Shown: positions 1-6,176 of the stretch, in pieces
Layout of the letters: each line of letters begins with the position of its first letter
How positions within the stretch are numbered: the stretch's first letter is position 1
DNA from: an uncultured Gammaproteobacteria bacterium
GTDB lineage: Bacteria; Pseudomonadota; Gammaproteobacteria; Steroidobacterales; JABDMI01
Length of the DNA: 10,384 bases
Reading direction: 5' to 3'
NCBI GenBank assembly: GCA_938039225.1
Contig: CALHVH010000094.1
Coordinates: 1-10,384, forward strand
Program-made: the position numbers and the translations under genes
The notes under the pieces: generated by a model
Told to the model about the DNA's origin: nothing
Seen by the model: the letters and a program-made list of their open reading frames with translations, nothing else
Databases searched by the model: none

Positions 1-229
1 GTATTTCCCAGAGGGAATTGCGGGTACCAGTTTAGTCAGGCCGCCACGAGGTTTTGATAAAGAGCATCAGCATATCGAAGACTTAAAAAGAAAAAGTTTT
101 TTTCTTATGCGTAGTGTGACTATGAAAACTGCTAAGTCTAAAGATATTGTTGAAGAGGTTGCAGCTACATATAAAGCTGCTATGCCTTTGATGAAATTTT
201 TAGCTAAAGCTTTAGAAGTACAAATTTAA
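1..229 (+). CDS. DUF2461 family protein, C-terminal part (5' end outside window)
   Basis: An open frame enters from the left edge (first full codon at base 2) and stops at TAA 227-229, giving 75 residues. The visible part reads like the C-terminus of DUF2461 (TIGR02453) proteins: a segment with VRPPRGFDKEH, then IEDLKRKSFF, then a helical end resembling EEVAATYKAAMPLMKFLAKAL. The family has no established biochemical role that I can name. No intrinsic terminator for this strand is seen directly after the stop, because the hairpin at 253-270 has its T-run on the other strand. The gene is convergent with the KIIVNG-repeat lipoprotein gene. The family assignment rests on remembered motif resemblance. 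Truncation is only due to the window edge. Confidence 0.75.
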   Translation, partial: YFPEGIAGTSLVRPPRGFDKEHQHIEDLKRKSFFLMRSVTMKTAKSKDIVEEVAATYKAAMPLMKFLAKALEVQI

Positions 230-245
230 GCAGCATTTTTACCAT

Positions 246-270
246 AAAAAAACGGCCCCCTAGGGGGCCG
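246..270 (-). terminator. Rho-independent terminator for the DUF6502/repeat-lipoprotein unit
   Basis: Bases 253-270 form a perfect 18-bp GC-rich palindrome (CGGCCCC, CTAG, GGGGCCG). Read on the minus strand it is followed by seven T residues (A246-A252 on the plus strand). That is the classic intrinsic terminator form, located 85 bases after the lipoprotein stop. On the plus strand the hairpin is followed by CAAAGAG, so it is unlikely to be a full terminator for the DUF2461 gene, though the hairpin could still protect that transcript's 3' end. Confidence 0.88.
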
Positions 271-354
271 CAAAGAGTTGAGATGTATATTAACTTGACG
301 TTAGAAGGACATCTCGGAGCGTAAACTTGTATTTGAGATTAAATGTTTGTGATC

Positions 355-642
355 TTAGTCGCGAACACCATTAACAATAATCTTACTTGCTTGTCTTGGA
401 GTGCTGGTATTTTTCCCATTAACAATAATTTTGTTTGAGTTTGCAGTCGCTAGACAAGAAAGTGGGCTGCTAGAACGAGTAGTATTTGATTTTCCGTTAA
501 CAATAATTTTTCCATTTACAATAATTTTTGAACTATTAGAACTTTGTGACATACAAGAAGCCATTGCTTCGTAGTTACATGCAGACATGCTAAGTGCTAA
601 AAGAGAGATTGCGGTTAAACGGGTGATATTTTTGAATTGCAT
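355..642 (-). CDS. Small putative lipoprotein with four KIIVNG repeats
   Basis: This is a 95-residue protein of unknown function. Residues 1-21 look like a signal peptide: basic start (K4, R8), a hydrophobic stretch, and then MSAC with C22 as the probable lipidated cysteine. The +2 residue is Asn, not Asp, which by the Lol rule favours the outer membrane. The mature part is rich in Ser, Asn and Thr and carries KIIVNG at residues 39-44, 45-50, 71-76 and 87-92. The first two copies are in direct tandem sharing K45. IIV is strongly beta-forming, and NGK is a classic tight-turn sequence, so beta-hairpin or amyloid-like stacking is possible (inference). An AGAGG ribosome site at 653-657 lies 10 bases before the ATG. 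The gene follows the DUF6502 gene by 36 bases and precedes a terminator, so the two are probably co-transcribed. C30 and C63 are extra cysteines. I recognise no named family. Confidence 0.72.
   Translation of the reverse strand: MQFKNITRLTAISLLALSMSACNYEAMASCMSQSSNSSKIIVNGKIIVNGKSNTTRSSSPLSCLATANSNKIIVNGKNTSTPRQASKIIVNGVRD
367..528 (-). repeat. Four in-frame 18-21 bp repeats encoding KIIVNG(K)
   Basis: The copies lie at 508-528, 490-510 (sharing one Lys codon with the first), 412-432 and 367-384. Their coding strand follows AAA-ATT-ATT-GTT-AAT-GGN. Every base difference among the KIIVNG units is synonymous (GTA/GTT, AAT/AAC, GGA/GGG/GGT, AAA/AAG), while the linkers between copies are unrelated. 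The first three copies continue with Lys and the last with Val. The pattern suggests selection on the peptide motif and not simply recent DNA duplication. Confidence 0.9.
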
Positions 643-678
643 TTTGAACTAGCCTCTAAAATTTGATTTGTAATGGAA

Positions 679-1524
679 TTAATTTTGTTTGTTATCGTCG
701 TGAATGAAATACATACCTAAGCCCAATTGGATTTGTTTAGATTTCTCTAAATCTTCAGGGCTTACTTCATGGTTTGCTAGCCATTCGTCAAATTCTTCAA
801 GTAACTTAAGACCTCTCTCACGAACCATTTGTTGGAATTCAGAAAAAACTGATTCGGACACATAGTCATTGGTTACTTTTGCTTGGAAATATGACTCTTC
901 GTCATTGCCGCGAGTCAAGTTATGAAAAGATGTATTACCTAAGTCAACGAAATCATCAATCAATGTAAAGATTCTGTTTTCGTCATAAGTAACTGGCATA
1001 AAAAATCTTTGTAATGGTTTTACCGATCCATCTTCATTCAGAGAAACTGCTGAAACTAATTTCAGTTCTTTAAGCATTGCAGTTGCAGGAATGTCACCAC
1101 CATAGCGATTCATCAGTGTAGAAAAATTTGGTTCTGGTCCATCAATAAATAAATCTAAAGGTTTACCATCAGCGTCAAGAAAGTCCTTATCAACATGCCA
1201 ACCAGAAAGTAAACGACCAGCATTATTTGATGTTTGAGGAATTTCTATATCACCGTATTCTTCATGTTTCTTTTTAATCTTTGTTACTTCACTTCGACTA
1301 ATTCCAGTCAGAATTGCAACTCTTGATGTATTGGTTTTGCGTCCACTGATTCCAAAATCATCGGTTGCAACCTCAACGTAAACTTCACGTGTAATCTTTG
1401 CGAATTGCTTATAGTTCACGCCGGCCTTGAGTAGAATCCGGATAATCGGACGCATCAAAACTGGGCATGCTCTAAGAACTGATCTGTAAATGTCTAATGT
1501 CATAAGTGTGGCTAATCTACCCAT
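679..1524 (-). CDS. DUF6502 family protein, putative helix-turn-helix DNA-binding protein
   Basis: The protein has 281 residues. Its N-terminal third matches what I recall of DUF6502: VLMRPIIRILLKAGVNYKQF at about 22-41, then REVYVEVA (46-53), a short GRK (61-63), and SRVAILTGISRSEV (67-80). The last of these looks like a winged or simple helix-turn-helix with its recognition helix at about 76-87. A C-terminal helical part follows (about 226-253), with a family-like LGLGMYF near 267-273. No transmembrane segment or enzyme motif is visible. The likely role is a cytoplasmic DNA-binding regulator, but the family's function is not established. It is the upstream gene of the KIIVNG-repeat lipoprotein and may regulate it (inference). 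No clear Shine-Dalgarno site is seen before the ATG at 1524. M8 (1503) is an alternative start that would keep the whole recognisable domain. Confidence 0.72.
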   Translation of the reverse strand: MGRLATLMTLDIYRSVLRACPVLMRPIIRILLKAGVNYKQFAKITREVYVEVATDDFGISGRKTNTSRVAILTGISRSEVTKIKKKHEEYGDIEIPQTSNNAGRLLSGWHVDKDFLDADGKPLDLFIDGPEPNFSTLMNRYGGDIPATAMLKELKLVSAVSLNEDGSVKPLQRFFMPVTYDENRIFTLIDDFVDLGNTSFHNLTRGNDEESYFQAKVTNDYVSESVFSEFQQMVRERGLKLLEEFDEWLANHEVSPEDLEKSKQIQLGLGMYFIHDDNKQN

Positions 1525-1661
1525 ATATGAAAATTTTGAAAAGCTTTTTATTTTACATTATTTAACATAATATACGGCATTGCACCATATCTGTTACATA
1601 AGTTCTTGAAATAGTTGTATATAATTTATATATGTGTTTTAAAAATTCATATATGAAAATT
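1522..1661 (-). repeat. 14-bp exact direct repeat upstream of and overlapping the DUF6502 start
   Basis: The 14-mer AATTTTCATATATG (minus strand) occurs exactly at 1522-1535 and 1648-1661. The first copy includes the ATG of the DUF6502 gene. The second contains part of a perfect 12-bp palindrome, TTCATATATGAA, at 1646-1657. The two copies flank the likely promoter at 1569-1597. They could be paired binding sites for the neighbouring helix-turn-helix protein, but the region is very AT-rich and chance is possible. Confidence 0.35.
1569..1597 (-). promoter_or_regulatory. Candidate sigma-70 promoter for the DUF6502/lipoprotein unit
   Basis: On the minus strand a -10-like TATATT (1569-1574) is preceded by a 17-base spacer and a -35-like GTAACA (1592-1597). 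The match is 5 of 6 for -10 and 4 of 6 for -35. Transcription would start near 1562, leaving a leader of about 38 bases before the ATG at 1524. Several other AT-rich -10-like hexamers exist nearby, so the exact site is uncertain. Confidence 0.35.
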
Positions 1662-1810
1662 AAACTTTTCTTATAGAAGCTGCGCAAGGCTGCGCTAAAA
1701 TTGTGAAAATTTATGTTTGTCGTAAAGAAGAATTGCCTGAAATACAAGCAGTTACGAGCGTTAAGTTAAATTAACGAAATTAAATGTACTGAAGGGTATC
1801 GAGAAAATGG

Positions 1811-1826
1811 TTTGTCTTAAGACAAA
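1811..1826 (-). terminator. Palindrome after the arsenic operon, weak terminator or operator
   Basis: TTTGTCTTAAGACAAA is a perfect 16-bp palindrome, 12 bases past the stop of the radical SAM gene. As RNA it would form a 6-bp stem with a TTAA loop, followed on the minus strand by CCATTTTC. The T-run is short and the stem is AT-rich, so it would be a weak intrinsic terminator. Such a symmetric site could also be a protein-binding site. Position favours transcript ending. Confidence 0.4.
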
Positions 1827-1838
1827 TCTTGCTCTGGC

Positions 1839-2786
1839 TTAAGTTTCAGAACAAGAGGCTCCATAGGCAAAACAGGCATAACAACGATGATGTTTCATTG
1901 ATACAGGTTCAATGAGGCTTTCAGCTAAAGTAGAACCTTGATCATAGGCTTCATCATCATCTACTAGGGTGCAAGCGTATACACGCATCTCACCATTTTT
2001 CTTGATAATCATCTTGCTGAAAGCACACATAAATTCCATGCGACTGACTTCATTTTGATATTGAGTCATGCAGTTTTCAGTCACAAATGGAACATCTGGC
2101 ATAGAGCCAGGTAAAGCAAAATCTGGAAAAGCAATAATGGTTAAATCATCTGGTAAACCATATTGTAAACACAGCTCACGATATTGATTATCAACCAACT
2201 GTTTGTCTTCATCGGTTTCCATTTGTCTAGCTAAAGAAACATTAAAACCCAGTTTGTGTAACTCACTTAAACCTTGCCATGCTTGTTCAAAGCTATTTTC
2301 ACCGCGTCCAGCATCATGTCGTTTTGCATCTGGGTAATCTATGCTGATGCGAAATGACACTTCATGCGGTGCATCTTTAAGTGTGGCTATTTGATGCAAT
2401 CGCTTTAAGACGGGTTCTGTGCCATTGGTTAAAACCATGCAAGGTTTGTATTGCAAACAGTGGTCTAGAATTTTTACCATTTGCTTAACAATAAAGGGTT
2501 CGCCACCTGTAAACGAAAACTGTTCAACACCTAGTTCAACAGCCTCCGCAACTAATGGTTTAACATCTTCTAAAGTAATTCGATCTAAGCGTGTATCGCC
2601 AGGCTTAGAGCCTTCTAAACAAAAAGGGCAGGCTAAATTACAAGCCGTGCCAGTATGAAACCATAGCTCAGTTAAGCCATGAGGGCGTATATAGCCACGT
2701 GGATCACCTAATGGTGTGGTGTGCCATGACTTATTGCGCTGGTCATTAAGATTGTCTACTAAATCATTTTTTACTTTATCTAACAT
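1839..2786 (-). CDS. Radical SAM protein with SPASM-like C-terminus, last gene of the arsenic operon
   Basis: The protein has 315 residues. The CxxxCxxC motif that binds the SAM-cleaving [4Fe-4S] cluster is C49, C53, C56 (within TACNLACPFC). GGEP at 94-97 contacts SAM. The C-terminal third carries C239, C254, C272, C302, C305 and C312, arranged like a Twitch/SPASM domain that binds an extra Fe-S cluster. In known arsenosugar clusters the radical SAM enzyme ArsS (TIGR04167) joins an adenosyl group to dimethylarsenite and carries a DUF3641 C-terminus. I do not see that signature here, so this is a different radical SAM subgroup in the same genomic slot. It starts 33 bases after arsM, with a weak AAGAG ribosome site before ATG 2786. 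The likely role is to modify a methylated arsenical (inference from context). The substrate is unknown, and a peptide or cofactor substrate cannot be excluded. Confidence 0.82.
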   Translation of the reverse strand: MLDKVKNDLVDNLNDQRNKSWHTTPLGDPRGYIRPHGLTELWFHTGTACNLACPFCLEGSKPGDTRLDRITLEDVKPLVAEAVELGVEQFSFTGGEPFIVKQMVKILDHCLQYKPCMVLTNGTEPVLKRLHQIATLKDAPHEVSFRISIDYPDAKRHDAGRGENSFEQAWQGLSELHKLGFNVSLARQMETDEDKQLVDNQYRELCLQYGLPDDLTIIAFPDFALPGSMPDVPFVTENCMTQYQNEVSRMEFMCAFSKMIIKKNGEMRVYACTLVDDDEAYDQGSTLAESLIEPVSMKHHRCYACFAYGASCSET

Positions 2787-2819
2787 GTTAACTCTTGTTG
2801 GTTTTTAGTAATTATTGGA

Positions 2820-3914
2820 TTAACAACAGCCGCCACTGGTAGGTTCTTCACTATTTTGAGCAGCACTATAAGGTACTGGGGTTCCACAATCTTTGAAAAT
2901 GCCAAAGTGTTTAGAACGATCACCATAGAATTCGAAATGCTCTTTAAAACGTGTTTTGTTTAGCATGTCATATGTATTTCCACAAACCGCAAATTGCTTT
3001 CCGGTTTCAATAAAATGATGTGCGTCTAAGAAAAAAGCATTTTTATTGTTAGGAATTGTTCCCTTATAAACTACGGATTGACCATAGTCTTCACATGCAG
3101 GTTCTAAATCCGCAAGCTTAAATAAACGGTAAGTAACAGAATAGAACTTGATGTTACCTAAACGTTCTTCTAATAAGGGGTTCTCAATAGTCAAACGTCT
3201 ATCTTCAACAATTCTAGGGTCATAGAAACCAGTCTTTTTAGCTAGGTTCTGAAAGTCATTCCAATACATAGCGCCTGATAGACATTCGCCATAGAGAACT
3301 TTATCTTGTTGTAATTCTAAGGGTACGCGTCTATCCGCATACACATCTGAGAAGTACATTTCGCCACCTTCTTTAAGTAAACGTTGCGCTTGTCGTAGTA
3401 CAGCTTCTTTATCATGAGCCAAATTAATAACGCAATTAGAGACGATAATATCTATGCTGCCATCTTCTAAAGGTAGTAGATCGAGTTTTTCAATATCGCC
3501 TTCAAAAAATTCAACATTACTCTTGGCATAGCCAAATTGTTTAGCATGAAAGTCTTGATGTGAGCGCGCGACCTCTAGTTGGGCCGGTGTCATATCAACC
3601 CCAATGACTTTGCCGTGTTCACCTACCAGCTTAGATAAAACATACACATCACGACCGGCACCTGAGCCTAAATCTAATATAGTTTTGCCTTCTAATTCGG
3701 TAGGCACAACTAAACCACAACCGTAGTATTTCATTAATACTTCATCATGTACCAAAGCTAAGCTGTCTTTGATGTAACGCGGCATTTGGTCGGTATCGCA
3801 ACAGGCATTGGTCTGTAAATCTTGACTGCCTTGGAGGGTCTCACCATAGTATTCACGGACATCAGCTTTTACTTCGCCTTCGTTTAGTTCGGATTCTAAA
3901 ATTTTTGCATTCAT
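2820..3914 (-). CDS. arsM: Arsenite S-adenosylmethionine methyltransferase ArsM
   Basis: The 364-residue length fits long ArsM enzymes with a C-terminal domain. ArsM transfers methyl groups from SAM to trivalent arsenic in the cytoplasm, giving mono-, di- and trimethylated forms. The SAM-binding motif I is DLGSGAGRD at 81-89. Cysteines known to matter in the family are present in their usual contexts: vicinal C38-C39 near the N-terminus, C66 (YYGCGL), C161 (SNCVINL) and C211 (GECLSGAM). More cysteines sit in the C-terminal domain (C274, C311, C343), and the protein ends in GGCC, a possible extra arsenic-binding pair. The gene lies 50 bases after the TIGR04283 glycosyltransferase and 33 bases before the radical SAM gene. 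No strong ribosome site precedes ATG 3914, but this start keeps the full N-terminal domain. The identification is firm. The final product depends on the neighbours. Confidence 0.93.
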   Translation of the reverse strand: MNAKILESELNEGEVKADVREYYGETLQGSQDLQTNACCDTDQMPRYIKDSLALVHDEVLMKYYGCGLVVPTELEGKTILDLGSGAGRDVYVLSKLVGEHGKVIGVDMTPAQLEVARSHQDFHAKQFGYAKSNVEFFEGDIEKLDLLPLEDGSIDIIVSNCVINLAHDKEAVLRQAQRLLKEGGEMYFSDVYADRRVPLELQQDKVLYGECLSGAMYWNDFQNLAKKTGFYDPRIVEDRRLTIENPLLEERLGNIKFYSVTYRLFKLADLEPACEDYGQSVVYKGTIPNNKNAFFLDAHHFIETGKQFAVCGNTYDMLNKTRFKEHFEFYGDRSKHFGIFKDCGTPVPYSAAQNSEEPTSGGCC

Positions 3915-3964
3915 AGTCTGTATTTTGTTTAAGGTTTAAATTGAAAAGAGTTATAAAGTAAGGC

Positions 3965-4666
3965 TTATTGTACCTTTTTTGCGGTATACCATTGCGATAG
4001 CTTGTCGCTTGAAACACCAAAAAAGTAAGCTAAAGCTAAGAATCGGTTTTTTAAAGTTCTAGTCCAATATCCGTCATTATCCCAACGTCTTGTAGAAACA
4101 GCTATTGGTAAGTTAGAGATATGGAGTTTGCCTTCCTTGCGTAATGCTTTGATAAGTTGTACTTCTTCAAATATTGCTTGATCAGAATGGCCACCATGTT
4201 CTTGGTAAAAAGAATTTTTCACAAAAATTCCTTGGTCACCATAGGCAGTAAAGTATTTACTTCGCCAATTGGTGAAGTAGGTGATTAGCTTTTGCGAAAG
4301 CGTTAAATGTTGAGTGTTAAATTTAAACTTAAAAAACCCACCACAATACCCAGCATTTACTTTTGCATTAATTTCACTCAGCATGGATTGATCGATGTCT
4401 AAATCAGCATGTAAAAACCAGAGAATTTTTGCTTGCGCATGGGCTGCACCAAATTTTAATTGTGCTCCACGATTTTTTTTATAACTTAACCAGGTGGCGT
4501 TGAATTGTATACAAACATCTTTACAGTCTTGGCTCGCTGTGGCGTCGACTACAATGATTTCTTTTATCAAACTTTGTGCATTTTTATTCCAGGCGCGTAT
4601 AGAGCTCAGTAAGCCTTGTAGAGCTTTTTCATCATTCAGCGTTGGGATTACAATACTTACCGACAT
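3965..4666 (-). CDS. Family 2 glycosyltransferase, TIGR04283 (arsenosugar-type)
   Basis: The 233-residue GT-A fold protein has IPTLND at 7-12, VDATASQD at 40-47, the NRGAQ loop at 65-69, the metal-binding LHADLD at 85-90, GDQGIF at 143-148, and a C-terminal STRRWDNDGYW block at 191-201. These match TIGR04283, a family named for its frequent pairing with arsenosugar radical SAM genes. It probably transfers a sugar or related group from an activated donor to the organoarsenical or to a lipid carrier; acceptor and donor are unproven. The upstream oxidoreductase gene stops exactly where this one begins (TAA followed at once by ATG on the minus strand), so translation is very likely coupled. A GGAT sits too far upstream to be a good independent ribosome site. 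Confidence 0.87.
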   Translation of the reverse strand: MSVSIVIPTLNDEKALQGLLSSIRAWNKNAQSLIKEIIVVDATASQDCKDVCIQFNATWLSYKKNRGAQLKFGAAHAQAKILWFLHADLDIDQSMLSEINAKVNAGYCGGFFKFKFNTQHLTLSQKLITYFTNWRSKYFTAYGDQGIFVKNSFYQEHGGHSDQAIFEEVQLIKALRKEGKLHISNLPIAVSTRRWDNDGYWTRTLKNRFLALAYFFGVSSDKLSQWYTAKKVQ

Positions 4667-6166
4667 TTACAGTGTTTTATCCAGCCAAAATTTCATTAAT
4701 TTAGCAGCTTTAGGAGTAAGACGCGTTCTATTAAATGCATCCGATAGACGTTTTAAGTATTCGCTGCGTGATGGATAACAAAACAAGGTGCCCGATAAAT
4801 CTTTGAGTCCCGTACCAGTTGAAAGCATAATACTTAACGGGGCAATTTGATCACCTGCGTCAGTACCCACAATCGTAGCTCCCAGAATTTTGTCAGAACC
4901 CTTGGGTGTAATAACTTCGGCAAATCCTATTCGATCATCTTCCGATTGAGCTCGGTCAGAATCTTTCCAGTCATAGCGATAGGTATCGAATTCAACTCCG
5001 TCTTTTTCCGCTTGTTGTTTGCTTAAGCCAATGTGAGCGATTTCTGGATCTGTGTAAGTACACCAAGGCAGATTTTGTATATCAAAAGTCTTATTGCCTG
5101 GGAAAAGCGCGTTTTGTATTACAGCTCTTGCTTGGGCATCGGCGTGATTGGTAAATTGATAAGGTGTGCTGACATCACCAATTGCAAAAATATGCTTTTG
5201 GGAAGTTCGATAATGCTTATCAACAGTAATGCCACGTTGGTGCGTATCAACCCCTGCGGCCTCTAAATTTAGTTTGCGGAAATTTGCACTACGGCCAACA
5301 GCAGCAAGCACAGTTTCAACTTCTACTGTTTTTTCGCCGGCCTGCAAAGTAATGCCCAATGGACTTTTGCTTAGTTTAGTAACCGCTGAGCCCAGATGCA
5401 TATTCACTCCACGCTTAGTTAAACTATCGCTTACTAGTTTAGCCGCCTCTGGATGTTCTCGAATAAGAATTTGATCAGCCATTTCAAATAGATGAACATC
5501 ACTGCCTAAATCTGCAAAGGCTTGTGCCATTTCACAGCCAATAGGCCCGCCACCTAAAATACCAATGCTTTTCGGCAGCTTAGGCAAATCAAAAATAGTT
5601 TCATTCGTGTGAACATTAACTTCATCTATGCCATCAATTGGTGGAACAAAAGGGTGTGAACCGGTGGCAATAACAAAAGCCTTACTTTTTAATTCAGCGT
5701 TGCCAACTACCACAGTGTTAGCGTCTTTGAACTCTCCAGCGCCGAGGAACACATCTATACCCATACCACTAAAACGTTCAACCGAGTCATGATGAGAAAT
5801 GCCAGCTCTAACTTGATGAACCCAATCAAAGGCTTCAATGGCATCGAGTTTTCCGTTTTTAACCTTTTTAGCTGAGGCTAGAAGCGCTTTAGAAGGGACG
5901 CAACCTACATTTAAGCAATCACCGCCCATCGCTTTAGATTCGATTAAAGCAACCTTTGCACCCAATCCAGCTGCACCAATCGCAGCAACTAAGCCTGCAG
6001 GTCCTGCTCCAATAACCACCATGTGGTATTTATTTTTTGGAATTGGATTAGTGTAATCGCTTGGAAAAACTAAGGAGCTCCACTCAGCATCAGCATCCTG
6101 ACGGTTACGAATTTGACCGCTTAACATAGCTGGTTTAATGGGGGTATTTGAATGTGTGTCTGTCAT
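4667..6166 (-). CDS. FAD-dependent pyridine nucleotide-disulfide oxidoreductase, MerA/Lpd-like
   Basis: The 499-residue class I flavin disulfide reductase has the FAD motif VIGAGPAG at 51-58, the redox-active GGDCLNVGCVPSK with C84 and C89, the NAD(P)H motif GILGGGPIG at 202-210, the second FAD site FAIGDV at 327-332, and a dimerisation domain starting near 366. The C-terminal site that is His-Pro-Thr-x-x-Glu in lipoamide dehydrogenase reads YPSRSE at 464-469. The Tyr is as in mercuric reductase, but there is no N-terminal heavy-metal domain and no C-terminal Cys pair, so mercury reduction is unlikely. About 45 residues precede the fold. It lies 10 bases after the TVP38 gene, with a good AAGGA site 7 bases before ATG 6166. 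In other bacteria such reductases are found next to or fused with TVP38 proteins. A role in redox handling of arsenic thiols is inference. Confidence 0.85.
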   Translation of the reverse strand: MTDTHSNTPIKPAMLSGQIRNRQDADAEWSSLVFPSDYTNPIPKNKYHMVVIGAGPAGLVAAIGAAGLGAKVALIESKAMGGDCLNVGCVPSKALLASAKKVKNGKLDAIEAFDWVHQVRAGISHHDSVERFSGMGIDVFLGAGEFKDANTVVVGNAELKSKAFVIATGSHPFVPPIDGIDEVNVHTNETIFDLPKLPKSIGILGGGPIGCEMAQAFADLGSDVHLFEMADQILIREHPEAAKLVSDSLTKRGVNMHLGSAVTKLSKSPLGITLQAGEKTVEVETVLAAVGRSANFRKLNLEAAGVDTHQRGITVDKHYRTSQKHIFAIGDVSTPYQFTNHADAQARAVIQNALFPGNKTFDIQNLPWCTYTDPEIAHIGLSKQQAEKDGVEFDTYRYDWKDSDRAQSEDDRIGFAEVITPKGSDKILGATIVGTDAGDQIAPLSIMLSTGTGLKDLSGTLFCYPSRSEYLKRLSDAFNRTRLTPKAAKLMKFWLDKTL

Positions 6167-6176
6167 GGTGTTTTCC

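Larger units (their letters stand above)
1525..1838. other. AT-rich intergenic region between DUF6502 gene and radical SAM gene
   Basis: This 314-base gap holds no convincing gene. It contains a candidate promoter for the DUF6502 unit (1569-1597), the second copy of a 14-bp direct repeat (1648-1661), a small GC-rich hairpin at 1681-1694 (GCGCA, 4-base loop, TGCGC), and a 16-bp palindrome at 1811-1826 just after the arsenic operon. The hairpin at 1681-1694 lacks a T-run on either strand, so its role is unclear. A 61-codon open frame here begins with TTG, has no ribosome site and covers the promoter, so it is not called. Confidence 0.6.

Noticed and set aside
367..528. CRISPR-like array
   Set aside because: The repeats are short, in-frame, irregularly spaced (6, 26 and 16 residues apart) and part of a coding sequence with a signal peptide.
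1681..1694. GCGCA/TGCGC hairpin as an intrinsic terminator
   Set aside because: The stem is only 5 bp and no T-run follows on either strand.
1562..1747. 61-codon minus-strand open frame in the intergenic gap
   Set aside because: It starts with TTG, has no ribosome site, is rich in Phe/Tyr/Ile from AT-rich DNA, and overlaps the likely DUF6502 promoter. No domain or signal is visible.
2419..2658. Plus-strand open frame inside the radical SAM gene
   Set aside because: It is a shadow of the well-supported minus-strand gene, which carries the CxxxCxxC and GGEP motifs in the other frame.
355..2786. RiPP system: repeat peptide as substrate of the nearby radical SAM enzyme
   Set aside because: The peptide has a lipoprotein signal, lies in a separate transcription unit beyond a 314-base gap and the DUF6502 gene, and the radical SAM gene is embedded in an arsenic operon. 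It remains possible but is not supported.
4494..4778. Plus-strand open frame across the glycosyltransferase/oxidoreductase junction
   Set aside because: It is antisense to two genes with clear motifs and shows no motif itself.
5033..6056. Three plus-strand open frames antisense to the flavin reductase gene
   Set aside because: They are low-complexity shadows of the conserved minus-strand gene with no ribosome sites of note.
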